This document shows, piece after piece, positions 53,000 through 62,474 of a stretch of 64,000 nt of DNA. The stretch covers positions 116,596 to 180,595 of the forward strand of contig CANNCP010000009.1 in NCBI GenBank assembly GCA_947503145.1, given 5' to 3'. The notes beneath the pieces were generated by a model that did no database searches, was not told where the DNA came from, and saw only the letters and a program-made list of their open reading frames with translations. Made by a program: the position numbers and the translations under genes. This DNA comes from an uncultured Roseovarius sp. (GTDB taxonomy: Bacteria; Pseudomonadota; Alphaproteobacteria; Rhodobacterales; Rhodobacteraceae). The first letter of the stretch is position 1. Every line of letters starts with the position of its first letter.

Positions 53000-54856
53000 C
53001 TACTTGTCTCCCGTTTTTTTGCTGTCAGGCTTCTTTGCATCGGCTTTCGGCTCGTGTGCCGCGCTCTTGCGGAAGCTTTCCTTGATGTTGCCGAACACGT
53101 CCGGTTTATAGCCTTGGCTGCGCATGATCGCATATTGCTGCATGAAGGTGATCGTGTTGTTGGCGATCCAGTAGAGCACCAGCCCGCTGGCAAAGCTGCC
53201 CAGCATGAACATGAACACCCATGGCATCCAGGCAAAGATCATCTTTTGCGTGGGATCGGTGGGCGACGGGTTCAGCTTTTGCTGAAGCCACATCGAGATC
53301 CCAAGGAGCAGCGGCATGATCCCGATAAAGATCAGCGCCAGGATCGAACCGGGCTCGGGCGCGGCCCAGGGGAATAGCCCCCAGAGGTTAAAGAGCGAAG
53401 ACGGATCGGGTGCGCTGAGGTCCTGAATCCAGCCGATCCACGGCGCATGACGCAATTCCAGCGTGACAAAGATCACCTTGTAGAGCGAGAAGAAGATCGG
53501 GATCTGCAACAGGATCGGCAGGCAGCCCGAGGCCGGGTTCACCTTTTCCTTCTTGTAGAGCTCCATCACCGCCTTTTGCATCGCCTGCTTGTCGTCGCCG
53601 GAGCGTTCCTTGATCTTCTCCATCTCCGGCTGCAGTTCCTTCATCCGCGCCATCGAGACGTAGGATTTATACGCCAGTGGCAGCAGGACCGCCTTGATCA
53701 GCAGGGTGAGCGCGATGATCGACCAGCCCATGTTGCCGATCAGCTGGTTGAGGTAGTGCAGCACCGCAAAGATCGGCTTGGTCAGGAAGAAGAACCAGCC
53801 CCAGTCGATGGAATCCAGAAAACCTTCGACATTATCGTCGTTCTCGTAGGCGCGGATCGTGTCCCATTCCTTGGCTCCCGCAAAGAGGCGGGTATCGGCG
53901 GTTGCCGTCGCACCGGGTGCCAGCGTGACCGTGGGTTGCTTGACTGTCGTCTGATAGATGCCGCGGCGTGAATCCTGAAACGTGCTGAGCGTGAATGGCG
54001 CGCCGGGCTGCGGGATGAGCGTGGCCATCCAGAAGTGATCGGTGAACCCGGTCCAGCCATTTGCCTCGACCGCAATCGTCTTGTGTTCGCCGGCAGATTC
54101 GAAGTCGTCGTAATCGGTCTCGGTCAGTTGGCCATCCACCATCTGGATGGCGCCTTCATGCAGGATGAAGAAATTCTTGATGTCGGGCGGAATGCCGTGC
54201 CGCGCGAGGATGCCGTAAGGCGCGAGCGTCGCGGGCGCGTCGCTGGTGTTTTCGACGGATTGGGTGACGGAGAACATGAAATCGACATCTACCGAAATCT
54301 GACGCCGGAACGTGAGGCCCTCGCTATTATCCCAGGCCAGCATGATCGGGGTGTCGGGCGTCAGCGGCCCGGTGCCCTCTTGCGTCCAGAGCGTATTGGC
54401 GCCCGGCACCTTGTCCTGCGCGAGGCCCTGACCGGGTGCCCAGCCGAAGAGTGCGTAATAGGGATTGATGTCGCCGATCGGCGCCAGCAGAGATACGATA
54501 TCCGAGCCGGGTTCGATCGTTTCGTGATAGTTTTTCAGTGACAGATCGTCGATCCGCCCGCCCTGCAGCGAGATGCTGCCCTTGACGCTGGGGGTGTCGA
54601 TGGCGACCCGGGGCGCATCAGTGGGTTTTGGCGCGGTTTCGGGCGCGGGGGTGTCCCCGGTGCCGCCTGTCACGGCAGGCGCAGACGCGACGCCCGGTGT
54701 GGCAGCCGTGGGGGCGGTCAGCGTGTCACCCTCGGTGATCTGGGTGGCCGGATCGGCCGACTCAGGCTCTGCCGGCGGGAACAGCACGAACCAGACCAGG
54801 ATCACCAGGAAGCTGAGCGCGGTTGCGAGGATGAGGTTCTTATTCTGATCGTCCAT
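53000..54856 (-). CDS. yidC: membrane protein insertase YidC
   Basis: 618 residues. The N-terminal anchor (NLILATALSFLVILVWFVLF), a large periplasmic beta domain and the C-terminal five-helix insertase (MGWSIIALTLLIKAVLLPLAYK, NPASGCLPILLQIPIFFSLY, FASGLVLYWIANNTITFMQQ) are all present, with a charged Lys-rich tail. It inserts membrane proteins with or without SecYEG. It is separated from rnpA/yidD by ttcA and an EAL gene; in most relatives I know it follows yidD directly. Its stop is adjacent to the MOSC start. Confidence 0.96.
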   Translation of the reverse strand: MDDQNKNLILATALSFLVILVWFVLFPPAEPESADPATQITEGDTLTAPTAATPGVASAPAVTGGTGDTPAPETAPKPTDAPRVAIDTPSVKGSISLQGGRIDDLSLKNYHETIEPGSDIVSLLAPIGDINPYYALFGWAPGQGLAQDKVPGANTLWTQEGTGPLTPDTPIMLAWDNSEGLTFRRQISVDVDFMFSVTQSVENTSDAPATLAPYGILARHGIPPDIKNFFILHEGAIQMVDGQLTETDYDDFESAGEHKTIAVEANGWTGFTDHFWMATLIPQPGAPFTLSTFQDSRRGIYQTTVKQPTVTLAPGATATADTRLFAGAKEWDTIRAYENDDNVEGFLDSIDWGWFFFLTKPIFAVLHYLNQLIGNMGWSIIALTLLIKAVLLPLAYKSYVSMARMKELQPEMEKIKERSGDDKQAMQKAVMELYKKEKVNPASGCLPILLQIPIFFSLYKVIFVTLELRHAPWIGWIQDLSAPDPSSLFNLWGLFPWAAPEPGSILALIFIGIMPLLLGISMWLQQKLNPSPTDPTQKMIFAWMPWVFMFMLGSFASGLVLYWIANNTITFMQQYAIMRSQGYKPDVFGNIKESFRKSAAHEPKADAKKPDSKKTGDK

Positions 54857-54982
54857 ACCGGGCGGCCACTTTATCTGTTTCTGGGTCCGGAGCGTTCAAC
54901 GACGTGTGCACCCAAAGGTCAAGCGGATTCCCCGGATTGCGCTCGATACACGCGGATTTCTTGAGGAAACGCAGTGGCGAGC

Positions 54983-56524
54983 TCAGCCGATTTGCGTGCC
55001 GACCCTGAGCGGCTCATCGAGTTTTCCCAGATGGGCGCGTATCCAGTCCCCGGTCTGGTCGAACGGCATGGGGCGACCAATGCCGAAGCCCTGCACGTGG
55101 CCGCAGCCCAATTGCGCGAGCATGGCGTGCTCTCCGGCGGTCTCGACACCTTCGGCCAGCGTGTCGAGGCCCAACCGTTCGGCCATCAGCAGGATGGCCG
55201 AAACCATGCGCTGCTGTTCGGGGTCGCGGTCGACCTTCATCACGAAAGACCGGTCGATCTTGAGACGTTGCACGTCGAACCGCCGGAGCGACGAGATCGA
55301 GGCATGGCCGGTTCCGAAATCATCGAGGTCGATCTGGCACCCCAGCTTTGACAACCCGCTGATGTTGCGCACGACGGTGTCATCGGGCGAGGTGGCCATC
55401 ACGGTTTCCAGTATCTCGATACCGAGGCGTTCCGGGGCGAGTTCGAACCGGTCCAGTTCCCACTCGATCTTTTGCAGCAGAAGCGGGTTGCGCAGCTCCT
55501 CGGGTGCGAAATTCACGCCGATGCGTGGCACATCAAGCCCACCGGCATCCCATGACTTGAGCGCGCTGAGCGCCCCATAGAGCATCACCTCGCCCAGCCG
55601 TTCCATCCGGCTGGCCTGTTCCAGTACGGGCAGGAATTCGGCGGGCGACATGATGCCGCGTTCGGGATGGGTCCAGCGTGCGAGCGCCTCGAACCCGGTG
55701 ACCCGTCCGGTATCGGTGGAAATCTGCGGCTGAAACCACGGGCCGATCTGTCCGTTGTCCAGTGCCTCGGACGCTTCGGTCGACAGACCTGTATTGCCAA
55801 GGATCTTCGGCGCGTGCATTTCCTGACTGTAGGCGCGCATCGCCGAGGGGCCGTGCCGTAACGCCTCGGCCAGTGCGGTTTCGGCGGCGTCCAGCAGTGC
55901 ACTGCCGGTCTTGTGCCGCAGATTGACGTTGAGCGACAGACCGACCGAGGCGCTATTATAGACTGCCGTGCCATCCACGGCGACAGGTTCCTCAAGCGCA
56001 TCCTGAAGCCTGCTGGCCAGATGCAGCGCATCACCGAGATCAAGCTGTCGCACCGGCGCGATCGAGACTGCAAAGAGCGCATCATTCAGCCGACACACCT
56101 GATCGCGCCCGCGCAGGGCCGATTTCAGCCGCGCCAGCAATGTCTCGATCATCGCTTCGGTCGTGTTCGTGCCATAGCGTTCGGGCAGGTCGGTATGATC
56201 GTCGATCTGCAACAGCATGCAGGCGGTCCGGCGCGAAGAACTGGCCGCCCGCCGCATCCGATGATCGAGCACCGTCTCGAACCCGTCACGGTCCGCCACT
56301 TCATCCTCGACGCGGCGTGCGCTGTTCCGCGGGGCTGACCAGACACCGGCGAAGACCAGGCAGACCGGATAGCCGAGCGCGAGCATGATCAGCATTTCCT
56401 CGCCACCCAGCCAGAATCCCCCCAGCACCAATGCAGGCAGAAAGGCCAGCGCGCAGGGACCCAGTAGCCGGTGACGCAAAGACTGTCGCAGCCCGGCCAG
56501 ATACGGGATAAGGCGCGTGTTCAT
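54983..56524 (-). CDS. EAL-domain c-di-GMP phosphodiesterase with degenerate GGDEF domain
   Basis: 513 residues: two N-terminal membrane helices (LLGPCALAFLPALVLGGFWL; MLIMLALGYPVCLVFAGVW), a GGDEF-like domain (about 95-235) and an EAL domain (about 255-505). The GGDEF signature is lost (RLNDALFAVS at ~145-154), so no cyclase activity is expected. The EAL site is intact: FEALARW, NFAPEEL, EILETV, DDFGTGHAS, KIDRSFV, EGVET. It should hydrolyse c-di-GMP at the inner membrane. GAGGGGATT precedes the ATG at 56524. It is inserted between ttcA and yidC. Confidence 0.9.
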   Translation of the reverse strand: MNTRLIPYLAGLRQSLRHRLLGPCALAFLPALVLGGFWLGGEEMLIMLALGYPVCLVFAGVWSAPRNSARRVEDEVADRDGFETVLDHRMRRAASSSRRTACMLLQIDDHTDLPERYGTNTTEAMIETLLARLKSALRGRDQVCRLNDALFAVSIAPVRQLDLGDALHLASRLQDALEEPVAVDGTAVYNSASVGLSLNVNLRHKTGSALLDAAETALAEALRHGPSAMRAYSQEMHAPKILGNTGLSTEASEALDNGQIGPWFQPQISTDTGRVTGFEALARWTHPERGIMSPAEFLPVLEQASRMERLGEVMLYGALSALKSWDAGGLDVPRIGVNFAPEELRNPLLLQKIEWELDRFELAPERLGIEILETVMATSPDDTVVRNISGLSKLGCQIDLDDFGTGHASISSLRRFDVQRLKIDRSFVMKVDRDPEQQRMVSAILLMAERLGLDTLAEGVETAGEHAMLAQLGCGHVQGFGIGRPMPFDQTGDWIRAHLGKLDEPLRVGTQIG

Positions 56525-56580
56525 AAAGCAAATCCCCTCAGATCGCCTTTTGAGGCTAGCCACGGGGTCTCAACACACGC

Positions 56581-57474
56581 TTAACGCAAGTCGGGCACGT
56601 CCTCGGATTTTGCATCGAATTTTACGGGTTGCAGCGCCAGACCTGCGAAATCGAACAGCGCGGGGTCCAGCAGGTGCGACGGTCGCGCGTTGGTCAGTGC
56701 GCGGAACATCACCTGCCTGCGCCCCGGGCTGCGCGCCTCCCAGCCATCGAGGATCTGCTTGACCTGCTGACGTTGCAGCCCGTCCTGACTGCCGCACAGA
56801 TCGCACGGAATGATGGGGTATTTCATACCCTTGCTGAATTTCTCGCAGTCGGCCTCGGCGACATGGGCAAGGGGCCGAAAGACAAAGAGATCGCCCTCTT
56901 CGTTCACCAGCTTTGGCGGCATTGTGGCCAGCCGTCCGCCGTGAAAGAGGTTCATGAAGAAGGTTTCCAGAATGTCGTCGCGGTGATGGCCCAGCACGAC
57001 GGCGCTACAGCCCTCTTCGCGCGCGATGCGGTAAAGATTGCCGCGCCGCAGCCGCGAGCAGAGCGCGCAGAAGGTACGACCCTGCGGCACCTTGTCCATG
57101 ACGATCGAATAGGTGTCCTGATACTCGATCCGGTGCGGCACCTGCATCCGTTCCAGAAACTCGGGTAGTACCGTCGCCGGAAAGCCGGGCTGTCCCTGAT
57201 CAAGGTTGCACGCCAGCAGGTCCACGGGCAGCAGGCCGCGCCACTTCAATTCGTAGAGCACCGCCAGCAGGGTATAGCTGTCCTTGCCGCCCGACAGGCA
57301 TACCAGCCATTTGTCGCGGGCACCGTCGGCATCCCGCGCGGTGGCCGAGACCATGCCATACTGCTCCACCGCCTCGCGCGTCTGGCGCAGGATGCGTTTG
57401 CGCAGCTTTTTGAACTCGGTCGTGCGGGGCGCACCGTGAAATAGCGGGTGAATGTCGTCTGCATCATCAAGCAT
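56581..57474 (-). CDS. ttcA: tRNA 2-thiocytidine(32) synthetase
   Basis: 297 residues. The PP-loop is [16 protein letters not shown]. The Fe-S cysteine pair [14 protein letters not shown] and the later [12 protein letters not shown] are present. It thiolates C32 of certain tRNAs in an ATP- and Fe-S-dependent reaction. It is upstream of the EAL gene on the same strand (56-bp gap). Confidence 0.93.
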   Translation of the reverse strand: MLDDADDIHPLFHGAPRTTEFKKLRKRILRQTREAVEQYGMVSATARDADGARDKWLVCLSGGKDSYTLLAVLYELKWRGLLPVDLLACNLDQGQPGFPATVLPEFLERMQVPHRIEYQDTYSIVMDKVPQGRTFCALCSRLRRGNLYRIAREEGCSAVVLGHHRDDILETFFMNLFHGGRLATMPPKLVNEEGDLFVFRPLAHVAEADCEKFSKGMKYPIIPCDLCGSQDGLQRQQVKQILDGWEARSPGRRQVMFRALTNARPSHLLDPALFDFAGLALQPVKFDAKSEDVPDLR

Positions 57475-57494
57475 AGGCAGGCTTTAGGGCTTTC

Positions 57495-57671
57495 CACGGT
57501 GCCGGGCAAGGGGTGCGTTTTCAGCCTTTGGCCCGCTTCCGCGAGCAGCCCAGAGCCGCCAGCGGCCAGCAGCAACGCGCCGTTCAAGGTGTTGGAGGGC
57601 GCGGTATAAGCCGCCTTGCCGCCATCGGTGCCCATGTCCGTCAGGTGCGTCTTGCGGTGTTGCGCGAGTGG
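57495..57671 (-). pseudogene. remnant resembling the C-terminal region of an MFS permease
   Basis: Between ttcA and yidD one minus-strand frame reads LAQHRKTHLTDMGTDGGKAA then YTAPSNTLNGALLLAAGGSG. The YTAxSNTLxGxLLLAxG pattern is typical of a transmembrane helix near the end of major-facilitator permeases. The fragment is in the same frame as yidD directly after its stop, has no ribosome site and runs into ttcA without a stop. Identification is tentative. Confidence 0.35.
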
Positions 57672-57680
57672 GCTCCGGGA

Positions 57681-57902
57681 TCAGTCCGGCACGTTGTCCA
57701 CGCCCGACCCACCCCAGGGGTTGCAGCGCAGAATGCGGCGCGCGGCAAGCCAGCCGCCCTTGATCCCGCCGTGACGCTTCAGCGCCTCCAGCGCGTAGGC
57801 ACTGCATGTGGGGTGAAACCGGCAGCCATGCCCGACCCACGGGCTGAGCAGCAGGCGGTAGGCGCGCACCGGCAGCGACAGGGCAAAGGCGAACGGCGTC
57901 AT
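57681..57902 (-). CDS. yidD: membrane protein insertion efficiency factor YidD
   Basis: 73 residues. An N-terminal amphipathic helix ([20 protein letters not shown]) is followed by the family signature [20 protein letters not shown] with its conserved cysteines, and a C-terminal RCNPWGGSG. It sits at the inner membrane and assists YidC. The start overlaps the rnpA stop by 4 bp. Confidence 0.93.
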   Translation of the reverse strand: MTPFAFALSLPVRAYRLLLSPWVGHGCRFHPTCSAYALEALKRHGGIKGGWLAARRILRCNPWGGSGVDNVPD

Positions 57903-58318
57903 TTCTGCACCTGTGCGTGCAATTTGCGCAGCGCATACTCCAGATCGCCCTTGAGCCGCTCGAAGGGACGGGCCGCCGTGGCTTCGGCGCGACCGATCAG
58001 CACATAGTCCCAGCCGGGCAGCCCGGCATCCGACAGGACGGCGCGTGCCACTTCGCGCAGCCGCCGCTTGGCGCGGTTGCGGGCGACGGCATTGCCAACT
58101 TTCTTGGAGCAGGTGAATCCGATGCGGACCAGATCGCTGCCGTCGTCGCGGCGGCGGGCCTGCACCATCATTCCGGCGGTACCGCAACGATGTGCGCGGG
58201 CAGCGGCCAGAAAATCGCTACGCTTGCGCATAATCTGCGGTTGGGTGACATCCGGGCGCAACGAAACCGCCGGAGGCATGGTCCCGGCATCGCTGACGGG
58301 GGCCTCCGGCGGTGTCAA
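57899..58318 (-). CDS. rnpA: ribonuclease P protein component
   Basis: About 139 residues. The RNase P protein signature is [20 protein letters not shown] then RRLREVAR, following [11 protein letters not shown]. It binds the catalytic RNA and 5' leaders of pre-tRNAs. The start is uncertain: a TTG at 58318 (AGGA nine bases upstream) gives [12 protein letters not shown]; a TTG at 58327 or an ATG at 58279 are alternatives. It is 22 bp downstream of rpmH and coupled to yidD. Confidence 0.92.
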   Translation of the reverse strand: MTPPEAPVSDAGTMPPAVSLRPDVTQPQIMRKRSDFLAAARAHRCGTAGMMVQARRRDDGSDLVRIGFTCSKKVGNAVARNRAKRRLREVARAVLSDAGLPGWDYVLIGRAEATAARPFERLKGDLEYALRKLHAQVQK

Positions 58319-58340
58319 TTCGTGCAATCCTGCTGGGCGC

Positions 58341-58475
58341 TTACGCGCTCAGCGACTTGCGGCCGCGTGCCCGACGCGCGTTCAGGATCTTGCGGCCCGC
58401 CTTGGTGGCCATGCGGGCGCGAAAACCGTGGCGGTGCTTGCGTACCAGGTTCGAGGGTTGAAAGGTGCGTTTCAT
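58341..58475 (-). CDS. rpmH: 50S ribosomal protein L34
   Basis: 44 residues: [20 protein letters not shown], then [20 protein letters not shown], and a short end LSA, the full L34 length. It is the first gene of the rpmH-rnpA-yidD operon, driven by a near-ideal promoter at 58555-58583. Confidence 0.97.
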   Translation of the reverse strand: MKRTFQPSNLVRKHRHGFRARMATKAGRKILNARRARGRKSLSA

Positions 58476-58554
58476 CGCTCCATCTCCGACTTTTGTTCAG
58501 GCGGCAGGCGCGGGAATAGGAATCGCGCAGGGCCGGTGTGTATCCGAAGCCCGG

Positions 58555-58583
58555 TCTATAGAGGGCCGTTTTGATCAAGTCAA
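58555..58583 (-). promoter_or_regulatory. strong sigma70-type promoter of rpmH
   Basis: Minus strand: TTGACT (58583-58578), a 17-bp spacer and TATAGA (58560-58555), about 80 bp before the rpmH start. It is the best promoter match in the window. No second gene is seen in the 58476-58743 gap. Confidence 0.8.
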
Positions 58584-58743
58584 ACCCGCGCGAGACGATT
58601 TGCAACAAAAATCATGTGGCATCAGGATTGCGATGTTACAAAATGAGCGTGTGCGGGGCTGCGATCCGGCTGAACCTTCACCGTCGATCAAGCGCGCGTG
58701 ATATAGGTATCTATTTTCCGTCGTGCCCGTCATCTAGGGATCA

Positions 58744-59505
58744 ATGTCATTGCTCGGAAAGACCCCCGTCGGTATGGATCAGGCCAGACCCGAAACCAGA
58801 AACAAGCTGCTGCGGTATGCCCCGCTGACGGCGATTCTCATCGTCGCCGTGATCGGCACGTTCACGTTGCGCGACCACCTCAGTTTCGAGACACTGCGCG
58901 AAAACCGCGAGGCGCTGCTGGCGTTCCGCGATGCGCATTACATCCTTATGTCTGCGGCATTCATCGCGCTCTATTTCGTGGTCGTCGTGTTTTCGCTGCC
59001 CGGCGCAGGTGTATCATCTGTCACCGGCGGGTTCCTCTTTGGGCTGGCGTTGGGCACGACATTTAACGTGCTCGCGGCGTCGCTGGGCGCGTTTGCCATC
59101 TTTCTGGCGGCACGCGCAGGACTGGGCCGAGCGCTGACAGCCAAGATGGCAGCCTCCGAGGGCGCCCTGAAGAAGCTCAACAAGAGGCTGCGCGAAAACG
59201 AAATCAGCGTGCTCTTTCTTTTGCGGCTTGTGCCGGCGGTGCCATTTTTTGTGGCCAATCTGCTGCCCGCGCTGGTTGGTGTGAAATTCCGTAATTTCGC
59301 GATGACCACCGTGCTGGGCATCATCCCCGGTGCGCTGGTCTTTACCTGGATCGGTGTCGGTCTGGGCGAAGTGTTCGATCGCGGCGAAAACCCCGATCTG
59401 AGCCTGCTGTGGGAGCCGCAGATCATCGGCCCGATCCTGGGCCTCAGCGCGCTGGCGGCGCTGCCCATCGTCCTCAGGGCTGTCCGTAGCAGGAAAGGCT
59501 TCTGA
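58744..59505 (+). CDS. TVP38/TMEM64 (SNARE-associated/DedA-like) membrane protein
   Basis: 253 residues with about five or six hydrophobic segments. The family core includes SLPGAGVSSVTGGFLFGLAL and FLLRLVPAVPFFVANLLPAL, with the conserved Gly/Pro turn before the last helices (TTVLGIIPGALVFTWIGVG). The family is now linked to lipid scrambling/flippase function; the role here is unproven. It precedes the flavoprotein gene by 3 bp, so the two are probably co-transcribed. Confidence 0.88.
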   Translation: MSLLGKTPVGMDQARPETRNKLLRYAPLTAILIVAVIGTFTLRDHLSFETLRENREALLAFRDAHYILMSAAFIALYFVVVVFSLPGAGVSSVTGGFLFGLALGTTFNVLAASLGAFAIFLAARAGLGRALTAKMAASEGALKKLNKRLRENEISVLFLLRLVPAVPFFVANLLPALVGVKFRNFAMTTVLGIIPGALVFTWIGVGLGEVFDRGENPDLSLLWEPQIIGPILGLSALAALPIVLRAVRSRKGF

Positions 59506-59508
59506 CCC

Positions 59509-60927
59509 ATGACCAGGCTGAAAACAGATATCCTCGTGATCGGGGCCGGTTCCGGCGGTCTGTCGGTCGCGGCGGGTGCGGCCCAGATGGGGGCCAAGGT
59601 CATCCTGCTGGAAGGTCACAAGATGGGCGGCGATTGCCTGAATTACGGCTGCGTGCCGTCCAAGGCGCTGATTGCGTCGGGCAAGGCGGCGTATGCGCAG
59701 GCCAACGCCAGCGCGTTCGGCGTGGCGGACGTGGTGCCGCAGATCGACTATGCCGCCGCCAAGGACCATGTGGCGGGGGTGATCGACACAATCGCACCGA
59801 TGGACAGCCAGGAGCGTTTCGAGGGCCTTGGTGTGCATGTGATCCGTGAATACGGCGCGTTCATCTCACCGACCGAGGTACAGGCAGGCGATGCCGTCAT
59901 CACCGCGCGGCGCATTGTGATTGCCACCGGGTCGTCCCCGCTGGTGCCGCCGATTCCGGGGCTGGATACCGTGCCCTACGAGACCAACGAGACGCTTGTC
60001 CAGTTGCGCGAGCGGCCCGAACATCTGCTGATCATCGGCGGCGGACCCATTGGCATGGAAATGGCGCAGGCGCATATCCGGCTGGGATGCCGCGTCACGG
60101 TTATCGAAGGCGACAAGGCGCTGGGCAAGGATGATCCCGAAACCGCCGCCATCGTGCTGGACCGGCTGCGCGGCGAGGGGATCGAGATCGCGGAAGACGC
60201 GCTGGCAGCCGAAATCCGCGGCAAACCCGGTGCAATGGAAATCGAGACCAAGGATGGCCGCGTCTTCAAGGGCTCGCATCTGCTGATGGCGGTGGGACGC
60301 AAGGCCAACACCGAACGCCTGAACCTTGATGCCGCCGGGATCGAGACGACCAAACAGGGGATCAAGGTGGACGACCGCCTGAAGACCACCAATGGCCGCG
60401 TCTATGCCATCGGCGACGTGGCGGGCGGCATGATGTTCACCCATGTGGCAGGGTATCACGCCGGGGTCATCATCCGCTCCGCGCTCTTTGCACTGCTTTC
60501 AAGGCAGCGCACGAATCACATCCCATGGGCTACCTACACCGATCCCGAACTGGCGCAGGTGGGTCTGACCGAAGCGCAGGCACGCGCCGCGCATGGTGAC
60601 AGGCTGGAAGTCGTGCGGTTCGAATACGCCCATAACGACCGCGCAATTGCCGAGCGCAAGACCACGGGGCTGATCAAGCTCATGGTGGTCAGGGGCCGTC
60701 CGGTCGGCGCCTCCATCGCGGGTGCGCAGGCGGGCGAACTGATAAACCTCTGGGCATTGGTGCTGGCCAACAAGATGAAGATGAAACACGTGGCCGCCAT
60801 GGTCGCGCCCTACCCGACAATCGGCGAGATCAACAAACGGGCGGCGGGGGCCTATTTCTCGCCCCGGCTCTTTGATAGTCTTGTGGTCAAGCGGGTGGTG
60901 GGCCTGGTCCAGCGCTGGCTACCCTGA
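59509..60927 (+). CDS. pyridine nucleotide-disulfide oxidoreductase (lipoamide dehydrogenase/mercuric reductase-like)
   Basis: 472 residues. FAD motif ILVIGAGSGGLSVAAGAAQ, redox-active GGDCLNYGCVPSKAL (C-x4-C), NAD motif LLIIGGGPIGMEMAQAH, second FAD motif YAIGDVAGG, and a C-terminal dimerisation domain. Because it is not next to a 2-oxoacid dehydrogenase and lacks the typical His-Glu tail segment, it is more likely a mercuric-reductase-like reductase that in many bacteria sits beside a TVP38 gene, as here. The substrate is unknown. Confidence 0.88.
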   Translation: MTRLKTDILVIGAGSGGLSVAAGAAQMGAKVILLEGHKMGGDCLNYGCVPSKALIASGKAAYAQANASAFGVADVVPQIDYAAAKDHVAGVIDTIAPMDSQERFEGLGVHVIREYGAFISPTEVQAGDAVITARRIVIATGSSPLVPPIPGLDTVPYETNETLVQLRERPEHLLIIGGGPIGMEMAQAHIRLGCRVTVIEGDKALGKDDPETAAIVLDRLRGEGIEIAEDALAAEIRGKPGAMEIETKDGRVFKGSHLLMAVGRKANTERLNLDAAGIETTKQGIKVDDRLKTTNGRVYAIGDVAGGMMFTHVAGYHAGVIIRSALFALLSRQRTNHIPWATYTDPELAQVGLTEAQARAAHGDRLEVVRFEYAHNDRAIAERKTTGLIKLMVVRGRPVGASIAGAQAGELINLWALVLANKMKMKHVAAMVAPYPTIGEINKRAAGAYFSPRLFDSLVVKRVVGLVQRWLP

Positions 60928-60951
60928 GCAGGAGGCGCGAGGGCTGGGGAG

Positions 60952-62331
60952 ATGAACACACTTTCAGGCCGTTTCCTGATCCTGACCGCCGTTTTCGTGA
61001 TGCTGGCCGAGGTGCTCATCTTTGTGCCGTCTGTCGCGCGCTTTCGCGAAGACTTTTTGCAGTCACGGCTGGAACGGTCGCAGATTGCATCATTGTCGCT
61101 ACTGGCCAGCGAAGAAATCAGCAAGGATCTGGAGGAGGAACTGCTGAGTAACGCCGGCGTTTACAACGTCGTTCTGCGGCGCGACGAGGCGCGGCAACTG
61201 ATGCTGACCTCGCCCATGCCCGCACCGATCTCGGCCACCTATGACCTGCGCGATCCATCGGCACTGATCCTGATCCGCGATGCGATGTTGCGGCTGGCAG
61301 ACCCGGAGCCGCGCGTGATCCGGGTGATCGGCGCGCCGGTCCGCATGGCGGGGCTGTTGATTGAAATCACGATGGAGACCGGCACGCTGCGCACGGCGAT
61401 GATCGACTACGGGCTACGGGTCTTGCTGTTGTCGGCGGTGATCTCGGTCATCACCGCGTTCCTTCTGTTTCTCGCGGTGCGCGGGTTTCTGGTGAAACCG
61501 ATCAAGCGGGTGGTCGGCTCCATGAAGGCCTACGCGCTGGCCCCCGAGGATGCGCGCGGCTTTATCGAGCCGACCGCCAGCATCCGTGAACTGCGCGAGG
61601 CCGAAGAGACGTTGCAACTGCTCCAGACCCAGCTGACCGGCGCGCTCAAGCAAAAGGAACGTCTGGCGCAGCTCGGCAGTGCGGTGGCCAAGGTCAGTCA
61701 TGACCTGCGCAATATCCTGACCTCGGCGCAGCTCTTTACCGATCGCATTGAGATGTCCGAGGACCCGGCGGTGAAACGCATGGCGCCCAAGCTGGTGAAT
61801 TCAATCACCCGCGCCGTGCATCTGTGCGAATCGACGCTGGCCTATGGCAAGGCCAAGGAACCAGCACCAACGCTGGGTCGCTTCAAGTTGCAGGATATCC
61901 TGAGCGATGTGATCGACAGCGAACGGCTGTCGGCCAGCGGCAGCGATATCAGCTTTGCCGAGGACATCCCGGCCAGCCTGACGGTGCGGGCCGATCCCGA
62001 ACAGCTCTACCGTGTGCTGGCCAATCTGGTGCGCAATGCGCGCCAGGCGATCGTGGCCAGCGGCTGCCCGGGTGAAATCAGCGTCGCCGCAGAGGAAACG
62101 GCAGATGCCTGGATCATCCGGATCAGCGACACCGGCCCCGGCCTGCCGCCCAAGGCAAAGGAGCATCTCTTTGTCGCCTTTCAGGGCGGGGTCAGCAAAG
62201 GCGGCACCGGTCTGGGCCTGACCATTTCAGCCGAGCTGGTGCGCGGTCACGGTGGCGATCTGGTGCTGGAACATACCGGCGTGGGTGGCACGTCTTTTGT
62301 GATCACCCTGCCGAAGGGTGACATCAGCTGA
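60952..62331 (+). CDS. sensor histidine kinase
   Basis: 459 residues. A first membrane helix (FLILTAVFVMLAEVLIFVPS), a ~125-residue periplasmic sensor, a second helix (VLLLSAVISVITAFLLFLAV), a HAMP-like linker, then the kinase: H-box KVSHDLRNILTSAQLF, N-box NLVRNARQAIV, G-boxes ISDTGPGLPPKAK and GTGLGLTISAEL. All catalytic motifs look intact. No response regulator gene is adjacent; the gene is 24 bp after the reductase and a tRNA follows. The signal is unknown. Confidence 0.9.
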   Translation: MNTLSGRFLILTAVFVMLAEVLIFVPSVARFREDFLQSRLERSQIASLSLLASEEISKDLEEELLSNAGVYNVVLRRDEARQLMLTSPMPAPISATYDLRDPSALILIRDAMLRLADPEPRVIRVIGAPVRMAGLLIEITMETGTLRTAMIDYGLRVLLLSAVISVITAFLLFLAVRGFLVKPIKRVVGSMKAYALAPEDARGFIEPTASIRELREAEETLQLLQTQLTGALKQKERLAQLGSAVAKVSHDLRNILTSAQLFTDRIEMSEDPAVKRMAPKLVNSITRAVHLCESTLAYGKAKEPAPTLGRFKLQDILSDVIDSERLSASGSDISFAEDIPASLTVRADPEQLYRVLANLVRNARQAIVASGCPGEISVAAEETADAWIIRISDTGPGLPPKAKEHLFVAFQGGVSKGGTGLGLTISAELVRGHGGDLVLEHTGVGGTSFVITLPKGDIS

Positions 62332-62397
62332 CCGGCGTCATTTTCTGCCCATTCCCCCTTGCCAACCGTCACGTCAGCGGCTAGATGCAGCCCCAGT

Positions 62398-62474
62398 GGA
62401 CCGATAGCTCAGCTGGATAGAGTACTTGACTACGAATCAAGGGGTCGGGGGTTCGAATCCTCCTCGGTCCGCCA
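62398..62474 (+). tRNA. tRNA-Arg (anticodon ACG)
   Basis: A 77-nt cloverleaf: acceptor GGACCGA / TCGGTCC, discriminator G and encoded CCA. The anticodon loop CTACGAA gives ACG, and the T-arm GGTTCGAATCC-like sequence is intact. The DNA downstream is decayed and foreign in character, so this tRNA is probably an integration site. The following 289 bp (62475-62763) show no gene; a TGCCACCATACATGCCACCA direct repeat lies at about 62530-62549. Confidence 0.95.
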
